Shown: piece by piece, positions 8,394 to 16,321 of the stretch | Position numbering within the stretch: position 1 is the stretch's first letter | Layout: every line of letters begins with the position of its first letter | Source: Chromobacterium rhizoryzae | GTDB taxonomy: Bacteria > Pseudomonadota > Gammaproteobacteria > Burkholderiales > Chromobacteriaceae | Direction of reading: 5' to 3' | Assembly (NCBI RefSeq): GCF_020544465.1 | Contig: NZ_CP066126.1 | Location: 992,001 to 1,056,000 of the forward strand | Length of the DNA stretch: 64,000 bases | The notes under the pieces: model-generated | What the model was told of the DNA's origin: nothing | The model's database searches: none | The model's input: only the letters and a program-made list of their open reading frames with translations | Position numbers and translations under genes: made by a program

Positions 8394-9038
8394 TTACTGC
8401 AGTACACGATAGTGTCCAGGGTCGCCATCAATCTCGCCATAGCGGACAATACTGTGGACTGCATAAGAGAAAGCATCCGAGGCACTTTGACCCCGAAGAA
8501 GTTCTCTTACCGGGACGATGATCTTTTGTTGGATATCTTCCATCGTATTAATCTCAGCCAGCCTGAGGCTGTAGGTCCACTGACTTTCCCTTACTCCGGG
8601 TGTTGACCATCTGAACAAAAGATCTTGTTCGAGGGTCATGTCTACCAGTGCAGACTCATCCAGAGGAAATCCCATCCAATTTTCATCAAAGTCCACCGGT
8701 TCAGACCAAAAACCAACATGCAGAAGTGGCTGCTCGTTGCCTACTGCTGCAATACCATCACCGATGAAACTGATCTGGAAAAATAGGTAGGCACCGACCG
8801 TCCGCTTGGGTTTGATGATGATGGGCAAAGAGTGTGCAATACCGGTGAATACCCAGTTACTGCTATCTGTCTCAGTAGACTCTATCCAAGCGTCCGCTAC
8901 AACGCACTTACTGACCGATCCATCCGTCAATAGATTACTCAGCTCCTGCTTCAGCAACCGAGCAAGGAGTTCACACTCGGTCCCAACTTTAGAAAGGAAA
9001 GATATGCACTCGGAAATTGACTTGCCGATTTCAGCCAC
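8394..9038 (-). CDS. Unknown 214-residue partner of the PD-(D/E)XK protein
   Basis: GTG start with a near-perfect AGGAGG 5 bp upstream. It overlaps the preceding nuclease-like gene by 8 bp, so the two are surely co-translated. The sequence is acidic and soluble, with a helical N-terminus (SECISFLSKVGTECELL), a central beta-rich region and a helical C-terminus. I recognise no family. Tight pairing with a nuclease-like protein inside a defence-rich transposon suggests a two-gene effector/sensor or toxin/antitoxin-like module; that is inference only. Confidence 0.75.
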   Translation of the reverse strand: MAEIGKSISECISFLSKVGTECELLARLLKQELSNLLTDGSVSKCVVADAWIESTETDSSNWVFTGIAHSLPIIIKPKRTVGAYLFFQISFIGDGIAAVGNEQPLLHVGFWSEPVDFDENWMGFPLDESALVDMTLEQDLLFRWSTPGVRESQWTYSLRLAEINTMEDIQQKIIVPVRELLRGQSASDAFSYAVHSIVRYGEIDGDPGHYRVLQ

Positions 9039-9798
9039 AAAGGCCTCCTGTTACAGTAAAGAACGCTTGTTGTGAGATGTTTAGCGGAGGTATCACCGGC
9101 GTTACCATTTGCGCAAAACCCTCGAAGCCTCTCCAAAATACAAAGCCCCTCGGTGACGTAAATTCTACCGCAGAAAGGTGCTTAAAACCGCGAAACGGGC
9201 GAATTCCCAGTTTTGCGAGACAACCAATCACCTCTTCAGACCAACGGTGTAGGTGGGTAGTATTCAACTCATTGAGATGATGCAGTGTATTCAAAACATC
9301 GAACCAAGTACGGAGCAGCAGTCGTCCATCCCATACATCCTCTCTCATTATTGCTTTGCTACCTTCGGTAGTATCTGGGGCGATAAATAGGTGCCATGCG
9401 TGCTCTCGCTCGCCATGTGATAGATATTCCTGCCACTGTTTGTAAAGCTGGTCGTCACCACTCAGGGGAGCCCTCCATTTGAACTCAACCAGCAGCAACT
9501 GATGATCATCTCCCCAAGAAAGGGTAACCAGCATATCCGGCTCGATATTCCTCCTTTTTGGCCAGAATGCCATTTCCGCATGAGTAACTGCTCCTTTGGG
9601 GAATACAATCTTTGGATTTCCCCATCTCACGAGAGCCATCCAGAACCGGCCAATCTCACTGGCAGGAAGGAAAGCCAATGGCCCCATGATCAAGGCAGTG
9701 ATTTCATCCTCCTCTGGGACCCTCTTTTCGTTGTGATCTCGATGCCCTAGATATCGCCGATATAGACGTGACTTGTTGCGTGTGAAGGCATGTAACAA
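9031..9798 (-). CDS. PD-(D/E)XK nuclease-like protein
   Basis: 255 residues from a TTG start with AGGAG 6 bp upstream. Residues 86-107 hold a PD-(D/E)XK signature: EPDMLVTL followed by LLLVEFKW (Asp88, Glu105, Lys107), with a possible extra acidic residue at Glu75. An aromatic-rich segment with a Gln (YKQWQEYL) follows, as often seen after the core. This supports a nuclease fold of the restriction-endonuclease superfamily. It overlaps the downstream 214-residue gene and lies 142 bp after the HNH gene, so it could extend that operon or form a separate two-gene system. Confidence 0.75.
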   Translation of the reverse strand: MLHAFTRNKSRLYRRYLGHRDHNEKRVPEEDEITALIMGPLAFLPASEIGRFWMALVRWGNPKIVFPKGAVTHAEMAFWPKRRNIEPDMLVTLSWGDDHQLLLVEFKWRAPLSGDDQLYKQWQEYLSHGEREHAWHLFIAPDTTEGSKAIMREDVWDGRLLLRTWFDVLNTLHHLNELNTTHLHRWSEEVIGCLAKLGIRPFRGFKHLSAVEFTSPRGFVFWRGFEGFAQMVTPVIPPLNISQQAFFTVTGGLCG

Positions 9799-9940
9799 AA
9801 AATGCTCCTTGGATAATTAAATTTCCGGCTTGGCTCAATTATCAGGCATACATCAACTTCACGTTTCCGTTACCTTGCCAAATGTTCTCTCTGCGATGTT
9901 CCAGCTTCTCAATCCACGCACGTATAGGGAACGGTCTGTT

Positions 9941-10855
9941 CTAAAAAGGAGGAAGGCCACGCGCAATGCGCCAGCGATCAAGCTCCTCTTGGAAATCCTC
10001 CACGAAGGCGGCAGCCATGCCAGCATAGGGCTGCTCAGGGTCCGCATGAGTGACCAGCACGGCTACCTCGCTCATGATGTCGTCTAATTCAGTCTTCGAA
10101 CCACTCCAGTGGTTCAAGCGGTTGATAATGTGGGTCCGTAGCATCCTCATTGGCTGTAGTACGGGGATACGGTCCAACACCAGTTCGGCTCGGTTGAGAG
10201 CACAGGTACGGATCGTGTAGACCCCGTAAGGGCTAGGTCCATTCACTCCTTGCTTTGGTTCGATCAACGTTAGTTCAGTCGAGAAATCCCAACACAATTC
10301 ATTAGCCGGATCACGCCTACATGGGTCAATGAGGAGGGGATCTTCTACTACGAGACTGCAGGTATCGTTGATTGCACGAGTGCCGAGAATATTAAATTGG
10401 GTTGCTTTACCGTAGTTATCTTTCGGGGTTTTGCTGATGAGAGCCTCAACTGCAGTTTTCGTCATCCCTGGTGTGACGATATGCTGCCTCAGACTTTTAT
10501 TGCAGTCCCTGCACGTCGGAAGAAGGTTGTCCCAGTTATGGGCTAACCACCAATAGCCCGGATGGGTAGCCACACCCTCGATACCTCCCTTGGGACGGTA
10601 GTGCTCCACTTCTCTGGCGCCGACTGCGCCGATTTTGCTTTCACAATAGGCGCAGTTCCCTCCCGCTAGCTGTCGGAGGGCAGCCTTAACGTCACGTCCC
10701 TTGTAATGTTTGAAGGGGAAGGATGTGTAGGTCGCATTCCATGGTACTCGTCCACCATAATAAGCGGTTGCGCTAACCTTCTCGGTACTTACAGCGCCAC
10801 TTGGCACCGTGAGAGATGGTGGGGCGGGAACACTTGCACGATCAAGCTTGCGCAT
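9941..10855 (-). CDS. HNH endonuclease, PtuB/TIGR02646-like
   Basis: 304 residues. Zinc-binding and catalytic features: CAYC (Cys68, Cys71), EHYRPKGG (His85) and CRDC (Cys115, Cys118), the pattern of the TIGR02646 HNH family that includes Septu PtuB. The start at 10855 is 4 bp past the stop of the ATPase gene and has GGAG about 10 bp upstream; the longer frame to 11008 would overlap that gene. In Septu systems an HNH nuclease works with an ABC-type ATPase. Here the ATPase partner already carries a related HNH domain, so the pair holds two HNH nucleases. Confidence 0.86.
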   Translation of the reverse strand: MRKLDRASVPAPPSLTVPSGAVSTEKVSATAYYGGRVPWNATYTSFPFKHYKGRDVKAALRQLAGGNCAYCESKIGAVGAREVEHYRPKGGIEGVATHPGYWWLAHNWDNLLPTCRDCNKSLRQHIVTPGMTKTAVEALISKTPKDNYGKATQFNILGTRAINDTCSLVVEDPLLIDPCRRDPANELCWDFSTELTLIEPKQGVNGPSPYGVYTIRTCALNRAELVLDRIPVLQPMRMLRTHIINRLNHWSGSKTELDDIMSEVAVLVTHADPEQPYAGMAAAFVEDFQEELDRWRIARGLPPF

Positions 10856-10859
10856 AATA

Positions 10860-13067
10860 CTAAGCTCCCCGCGATGCTCGAAGAGCCTTGAACACTGCCG
10901 CAACGGCATCCGCACGAGCATTCTGCGAGAGGCTGTCGACTGGACGTTCACGCTCTCGCAGATATCTAACAAGGGCTTCATGAATAATCTGTGCCGCAGC
11001 GCTGTCACCTATGGTGAGCTTTGAAATAAGGGCCTTAGCCTCAGCACCGATATTACTCATAGGATCGCCTTCGATCCTATGAGCTAAGCGTGCAATCTCT
11101 AGATGAACTTCGGAATCAATAGTGCTGGAAAGGCCAAAATATTCCGAGGTTAGTATCTGCTCTGCACTCATACCAGATATATCAGGTAGGTCATCGAGAA
11201 TTTGCACACCGCCATCTGAGTCGCGGGTAAGAACAATCACCTCACCATCGTCCATGCCACGAACACACAAAGGATCGTGAGTCGTTGCGATAAATTGGAC
11301 GCTGGGGAAGGCATTGCGTAGTGACGAAATAACTCGCATTTTCCACCTTGGGTGGAGATGGGTCTCGATCTCGTCTATCAGAACGACCCCCTGTGCTGTT
11401 TCCAGGTTGGACCAGTGGTCGAGGAGAGAACGACAAATGTCTGCGACCATCGCAAAAATAGAGCGATAGCCCTCACTCAGTTGGCTGACTGGCGTTAACT
11501 GGCCCTGCGCGAGAACGCAAATACCAGCCTGCATGTCTTTGACAAGTTGGTCGTCATCACCAGTCGGCAGGATAGTGCGGATGGTGCGGGCGACCTGATC
11601 GAATTGCCTACCTGACAGCCCTCTAAGCCACTCGGACGGGTCGGGTAGTGGTCTTCTCGGATCGAAAAGGCTGCGAACTCTCTCAGATGAGCTTACTCCC
11701 CGACGTCCTTTCGCATTGGCGAAATAGCGGTGGGGGCCATAGCCGAGAACTACCGCAGACTGTTCCGGGGTCCCATCAAGTCGGTCCCGAATTGGATCGT
11801 AGTAGAATTCTGCGTACTCCCTTTGATCATGGAACCTGACTGTCACCTCTAAGCCCTGCGTGCCCCACAGATTCCAAGATTTCCGATCCACACTACGTGC
11901 AAGTTCATGGTAAGGCAGGCGTAGCTTTTTCGCTTGCTTAGTACCGAGAAGAGCCAGGGCCATTGCAGACAAACAGGTTGACTTGCCAGTTGCATTTTCG
12001 CCAAGAAGAAGCAAGCACGGTGCTCCCGCCTTTTTCGACCTCACTTTTGGGAATGGGATCTGCACGTCATTGATCGCACGAAAATTTGTGACACGAAGTG
12101 AGCTGAGTTCTCCCCTAGCTGACCGAAGCTCGACAGGCTGTGGTGCCGGACTCACCGGTGATGTCGACTGATATGTACCGAAAGTGCGTCGCTGAAGTTC
12201 CTTAAGCCTGACTTGATCGGAGTTTTCTGTCAGATCCATGACAGCAATTATGCGATCGAGTTCTTCGCGATCGCCCCGGCCGATCATGGCATCAATATTC
12301 TGTCTGATGGCAAACCCATTGTTGATTGAAAGGCTATGTGGCCCATATATGCCCAGGATCCTCAATACAACATCACGACAAGCACCAACAAAGGAGCCTG
12401 CAAGCAGAAAATCATTTGGTAATGAATTGCGATTTTCTAGTGCGTAACGCCAAACCTGTAAGGTTCTTTCTATTGTTTTTTGCCGATCAAATACGAGAAA
12501 TTTGTCATTTAGATCGAGAATTTCGATAGTTGCAATAGATTTTGGTGAGTTTTTCTTTGAAATACACTCTCCCGAAATCAAGTAGGAAATATGGCTCGAT
12601 GGATTATCGACAGTGGGATCGATCAAGTACGGTTTTTCTTCTGCCCTGACCTCGTCAAAAGTTGCAAGGTAGCGTGCGCGACGCCCATTCATGACTGGAA
12701 AGCGATCGGCCTTTGCCTTCTGGCAGCGTCGGCAAAGCAAAAAAAGGTTAAACCACTCAAAAGCAAGCCAAGTATAGTGATCGACAAAATTATCCATGCC
12801 ATCTTCATCGGCGATGCTAAGCGGCCGGAAGTGACTGATGCCTTCGGATGTTCCTATTTCTCTTTCACAATATGCGCAGCGTCCCTCGAAATCTGACATT
12901 ACCTCATCAACGACATGACCCGAATGGAAGATATCATGTTCGATTGGTGCTCGCCGTTGGCGGCGATCTTCCGCGGGGCGACTGGCCCATCTCAGTAATT
13001 GATCGCGTGCTTGATCAACCACCTCGTAAAAGAGAGGACTTGGCCGCTTTCGTTTAATTCGTAGCAC
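10860..13067 (-). CDS. HNH-ABC ATPase fusion, Septu-like
   Basis: 735 residues from a GTG start with GGGGAT upstream. The N-terminal domain (about 1-215) is an HNH nuclease of the same pattern as the next gene: CAYCEREIG (Cys64, Cys67), SHFRPLS and LLCRRCQKAKADRF. After a linker comes an ABC/SMC-like ATPase (about 325-640): SLRVTNFRAINDV, Walker A GENATGKST, signature-like LSEGYRSIFAM, Walker B GVVLIDEIETHLHP and the H-loop ATTHDP. The tail is helical. In classic Septu, PtuA (ATPase) and PtuB (HNH) are separate proteins. The fusion plus a free HNH is therefore unusual. An anti-phage role is likely by family and context. Confidence 0.85.
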   Translation of the reverse strand: MLRIKRKRPSPLFYEVVDQARDQLLRWASRPAEDRRQRRAPIEHDIFHSGHVVDEVMSDFEGRCAYCEREIGTSEGISHFRPLSIADEDGMDNFVDHYTWLAFEWFNLFLLCRRCQKAKADRFPVMNGRRARYLATFDEVRAEEKPYLIDPTVDNPSSHISYLISGECISKKNSPKSIATIEILDLNDKFLVFDRQKTIERTLQVWRYALENRNSLPNDFLLAGSFVGACRDVVLRILGIYGPHSLSINNGFAIRQNIDAMIGRGDREELDRIIAVMDLTENSDQVRLKELQRRTFGTYQSTSPVSPAPQPVELRSARGELSSLRVTNFRAINDVQIPFPKVRSKKAGAPCLLLLGENATGKSTCLSAMALALLGTKQAKKLRLPYHELARSVDRKSWNLWGTQGLEVTVRFHDQREYAEFYYDPIRDRLDGTPEQSAVVLGYGPHRYFANAKGRRGVSSSERVRSLFDPRRPLPDPSEWLRGLSGRQFDQVARTIRTILPTGDDDQLVKDMQAGICVLAQGQLTPVSQLSEGYRSIFAMVADICRSLLDHWSNLETAQGVVLIDEIETHLHPRWKMRVISSLRNAFPSVQFIATTHDPLCVRGMDDGEVIVLTRDSDGGVQILDDLPDISGMSAEQILTSEYFGLSSTIDSEVHLEIARLAHRIEGDPMSNIGAEAKALISKLTIGDSAAAQIIHEALVRYLRERERPVDSLSQNARADAVAAVFKALRASRGA

Positions 13068-13302
13068 TACTTTATCCCCGTGGTTTGAATTTTAAATAAC
13101 AACTGTGCTTGTGAATATGAACCGTATTGGTTTTAGTGAGCTAATGCACAGGTCGTTAATTTTCGGCTTTGAGTTCTGCATGCGAGAGCCCTGACAGCAT
13201 TGCCAGCACTGACCTTCATGAGTGCTTATCTGGGGAGAGCTTAATGCTTTCCATGTAATATCTTCATGCTTCTCTCTTCCGTTCTTGGTTTGGCTCAAAC
13301 CG

Positions 13303-14187
13303 TTAAGTAGAAATGTTTCCATTACTTAATGGAACACCGGCATCGCGAGCAATTTCTTGCACAGCCTTTACAAGCTTAAGCTTTTGATCCTTTAGATCAT
13401 TGTTGACTGAACGACCATAAGAAACAACAGAAGCGGCAACAGCATCTACAAAAAACATGCATGAAATACGAGTCATCATTACTGAATAAGCCAACGCCTC
13501 TTTTCCTATGCGATATTTGAACTCGTCTGGCATGTCCAGTGAAATTAGCCAGGTTAGTGTATCTTCGGCCGTGATATGACTTGCCCCACTGAGGCGATGA
13601 TAACTTTCGTAATAATCCGTTTCTCTACCAAGTAATTCAAAACGTTTGAAAAGTGATTTTGGCCATTCAGGAGAATTTGGCAAATCAATATCGCACTGAG
13701 TTTCAATGTTCATTATAATTTCTTTTAAACCAGCCACCAAATCCCTTCTCTCCTCAATCATAAAGGACACACGTTCAGCATATTCTTTGCCCTGAATTTT
13801 ATGCATCCAATCGGCGAGCTTCTTCTCGTGCTCATTAGTCCATGATCGGAAGAATTGTATTAGTGTTCCTGAATCTCCGTGGTCTGCAAGGTAAATTACA
13901 TTTATTGACCCCTCTACAACGATGCGAGCTAGTGCCTCGGCGCTTGCGGGTGATCCTGTGGATATCGCAACAAGCATGGCTTGGGCATGCTCAAATATAC
14001 GCCCAAGTAGGTTTATGAATGTGTGAATTCGAAAACCTGTACTATTATTGCTTGGATCAAAATCACCTAGATGAGATGTTGCTATTTCAATAGCGCAATA
14101 TATTGCATCAACCGCCACAGCAACATTTGAGAGGTCTGCTTTTGAGTCTATTTTGAAATCTTTTCGGAATTTAGAAATATATTTCAT
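13303..14187 (-). CDS. AT-rich gene for a helical protein of unknown function
   Basis: 294 residues from the ATG at 14187; a TTG at 14259 would add 24 hydrophobic residues, and no clear ribosome binding site decides between them. The protein is mostly helical, with a region (IFEHAQAMLVAIS, AEALARIVVEGSINVIYLADH) recalling DUF5677-like proteins often found near defence genes; this match is tentative. The gene is much more AT-rich than its neighbours, a sign of separate acquisition. It lies between the Septu-like and Gabija-like modules, so it may be a stand-alone cargo gene. Confidence 0.7.
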   Translation of the reverse strand: MKYISKFRKDFKIDSKADLSNVAVAVDAIYCAIEIATSHLGDFDPSNNSTGFRIHTFINLLGRIFEHAQAMLVAISTGSPASAEALARIVVEGSINVIYLADHGDSGTLIQFFRSWTNEHEKKLADWMHKIQGKEYAERVSFMIEERRDLVAGLKEIIMNIETQCDIDLPNSPEWPKSLFKRFELLGRETDYYESYHRLSGASHITAEDTLTWLISLDMPDEFKYRIGKEALAYSVMMTRISCMFFVDAVAASVVSYGRSVNNDLKDQKLKLVKAVQEIARDAGVPLSNGNIST

Positions 14188-14425
14188 TTTTATATTGAAA
14201 ATAATTGCAACATCAAAAAATATTAAAAATGGCGAGTGCTCATGATGTAAATCTATCAACTATAAAATTTATCATGTAAATGATTTTTAATATCCAAAAC
14301 TTCTAAATGCCTCAATGGTCTAACTGGGCTATGGGCTGACCCTATTCTTATCATTAATCTTGTCAGATGGTCGAACTTTCACAAGAAAGCAATCTCGGAT
14401 ATCCGATGGCCCGCAATCCTGCTGT

Positions 14426-16321
14426 TCAGTTGACATCAACTTCCTCTACGCCGGCGTCGGTCAACATTTGGTAAAGATCGGCGACCTGCCGTCGCGCGCC
14501 ACGGCGCTCGCAGAATAGGAAAACTGCGCGCTGCTTGGCCCGTGACAAGGCCACGAAGAACGTTGCGATGCCCTCGGGGTTGCCAGGCGTGTGACTCCAC
14601 CATGATTGATCGTCGAGGCCGACGAAGAAGACGGTGTCGTACTCCAGCCCTTTGCTCTTGTGTACTGTCATCAATGGGATGTCGTTCATACCGGTGAATC
14701 GGTCGATGCAGTCGGGCCAGTCGGCGGTCTCCGAGGCTGCATGCTGTAGGTGCAGCAAGAAGCCTTCGATCATGACTTCGAGCAAGTCGTTGCGCGTGTA
14801 TGCCGAAAAGGTGCTCTTGATCGCGGCTACACCTAGGAATTCAAAGATCCGCTGCGTGATTTCTACTGCCAACTCAGTCGAGGGAGTTTTGTCACTGATG
14901 TCTTGCGCGAGTATGCCCAAGAAGTCCTGGATGTCCCGATCGGCGCGATCCCGCAGGAACTCGTTGTCCTCATCTGCGCCGCGAATCGCATAGACGCCGC
15001 TGGAGAGCGTCGACCAAGCCGCAGCACTGCGCTGCCCGGTGGCTAATCGTAATGCCGCCAAAGCAATAGAAGCCGCCTCGTCAACCATCAAATCCTGGAC
15101 ATTGGTCCGGCCAATGATCCGACTCTCGTTGCGCAGGCTCAGCCCTACCGCAGCAAACCTTGGCTGAAGCTCTTCCTCGAACTGGTCGGGGCGCTGACGC
15201 ACGAGAAGCACGTAGTCGCGGGGCTGCTTCTGGCGCGCGGCCATGTCTGCAGCGATCCACTGCGCCAGGCGCTGCCCTTCGGTCACGGTAGAGCTGCTGT
15301 TCCACACCTGCACGACGTCCGAGTCCAGCTGGCTTACCGCCTGAGACTGGATCTGCGGCGATTGCGGATCCAGCGTTTGGGCGACAAAGTGCTGAATGCG
15401 TACCAGCTCAGGCGAAGACCTGAAGTTGAAAAGTAGGTTCACGCGCTGGGCACCGAAGTCGGCCTCGAATCGCTCGAACGCATCCTGGCGCGCGCCGGCC
15501 CAGCCCATGATGCGCTGCTTGTGGTCACCGACGACGGTGACAGCCGTGCCGCCCTGACCGAACGTGGAAAGCAGGAAGTCGTATTGAGCAAACGACGTGT
15601 CCTGGAACTCATCCACGAATACGTAGGGATAGGTCATGCGCAGTGCGCGCGCAATCTTAGGGTTGGCGCGCACGATTAACTCCGCCAAGCGGTTCAAGGT
15701 GACAAAGGTCAGCTTGGACATCGCCGTGCCGAACAGCTGTCGGTGCAGCCAGTGGTAGATGGCGAACTCCTCCGCCGTTGTGAGCAACTGGGGCATCTCT
15801 ACTGCAAGTCGATGGCCGCCGACGTTGACTGCTTCGAACCTGTCGGGGGCGAATGCAGCGACCCGAGCTTGCCACGCGGGCTGGGCTAGGCCGCGGATGC
15901 TGTTCAGTTCATCTATCACCATGCGCCGAGTCGGAAACCCTATCTCGTAAGGCCGCGTTGGGCGCCAGTGCTGCGGTATAGCAGCGAGGAAACGGTCGAC
16001 CAAGCTCTTAGTGAAGGCATCGAATGTGATCGACGTGAATCGCTCCGCTAGTTCGGGTGGACAGCGCTTACGCACGCGCGCTGCGAGGTTGGCCGCAGCG
16101 TCTGCCTTGAATGAGATCGCCAGGATCTGCTTCGGTGCTTTGCAGAGCCCGGTCTCCAGCAGGTAGGCCGCTCGCTGTGCCAGGAACTCGGACTTGCCCG
16201 CACCGGGCCCCGCTACCACCGATGTCGAGCCAGTTTGGCGCAGGGCTGTCCAGGCATTCGGCTCAAGGTCCAATATGCCGCGAGGACGCCAAGCCTCAGG
16301 TGTTATCGGCCGTGAGGTCAT
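14426..16321 (-). CDS. gajB: UvrD/Rep-family helicase, GajB-like
   Basis: 631 residues, superfamily 1A DNA helicase. Motifs in order: Walker A GPGAGKSEFL (near 38-47), motif Ia AISFKADAAANLAAR, DExx box FVDEFQDTSFAQYDF, motif III VVGDHKQRIMGWAGA, motif IV LLFNFRSSPELV, motif V TVHKSKGLEYDTVFF and motif VI VALSRAKQRAVFL. It overlaps the upstream OLD-type nuclease gene by 4 bp (ATGA), the gajA-gajB order of Gabija systems. It is longer than the roughly 490-residue GajB I recall, so it may be a longer subtype or a class 2 OLD helicase partner. Confidence 0.87.
   Translation of the reverse strand: MTSRPITPEAWRPRGILDLEPNAWTALRQTGSTSVVAGPGAGKSEFLAQRAAYLLETGLCKAPKQILAISFKADAAANLAARVRKRCPPELAERFTSITFDAFTKSLVDRFLAAIPQHWRPTRPYEIGFPTRRMVIDELNSIRGLAQPAWQARVAAFAPDRFEAVNVGGHRLAVEMPQLLTTAEEFAIYHWLHRQLFGTAMSKLTFVTLNRLAELIVRANPKIARALRMTYPYVFVDEFQDTSFAQYDFLLSTFGQGGTAVTVVGDHKQRIMGWAGARQDAFERFEADFGAQRVNLLFNFRSSPELVRIQHFVAQTLDPQSPQIQSQAVSQLDSDVVQVWNSSSTVTEGQRLAQWIAADMAARQKQPRDYVLLVRQRPDQFEEELQPRFAAVGLSLRNESRIIGRTNVQDLMVDEAASIALAALRLATGQRSAAAWSTLSSGVYAIRGADEDNEFLRDRADRDIQDFLGILAQDISDKTPSTELAVEITQRIFEFLGVAAIKSTFSAYTRNDLLEVMIEGFLLHLQHAASETADWPDCIDRFTGMNDIPLMTVHKSKGLEYDTVFFVGLDDQSWWSHTPGNPEGIATFFVALSRAKQRAVFLFCERRGARRQVADLYQMLTDAGVEEVDVN

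Noticed and set aside
13092..13322. 76-codon minus-strand open frame between the ATPase and the AT-rich gene
   Set aside because: It overlaps the upstream stop and has no family likeness; it is better read as an intergenic region.
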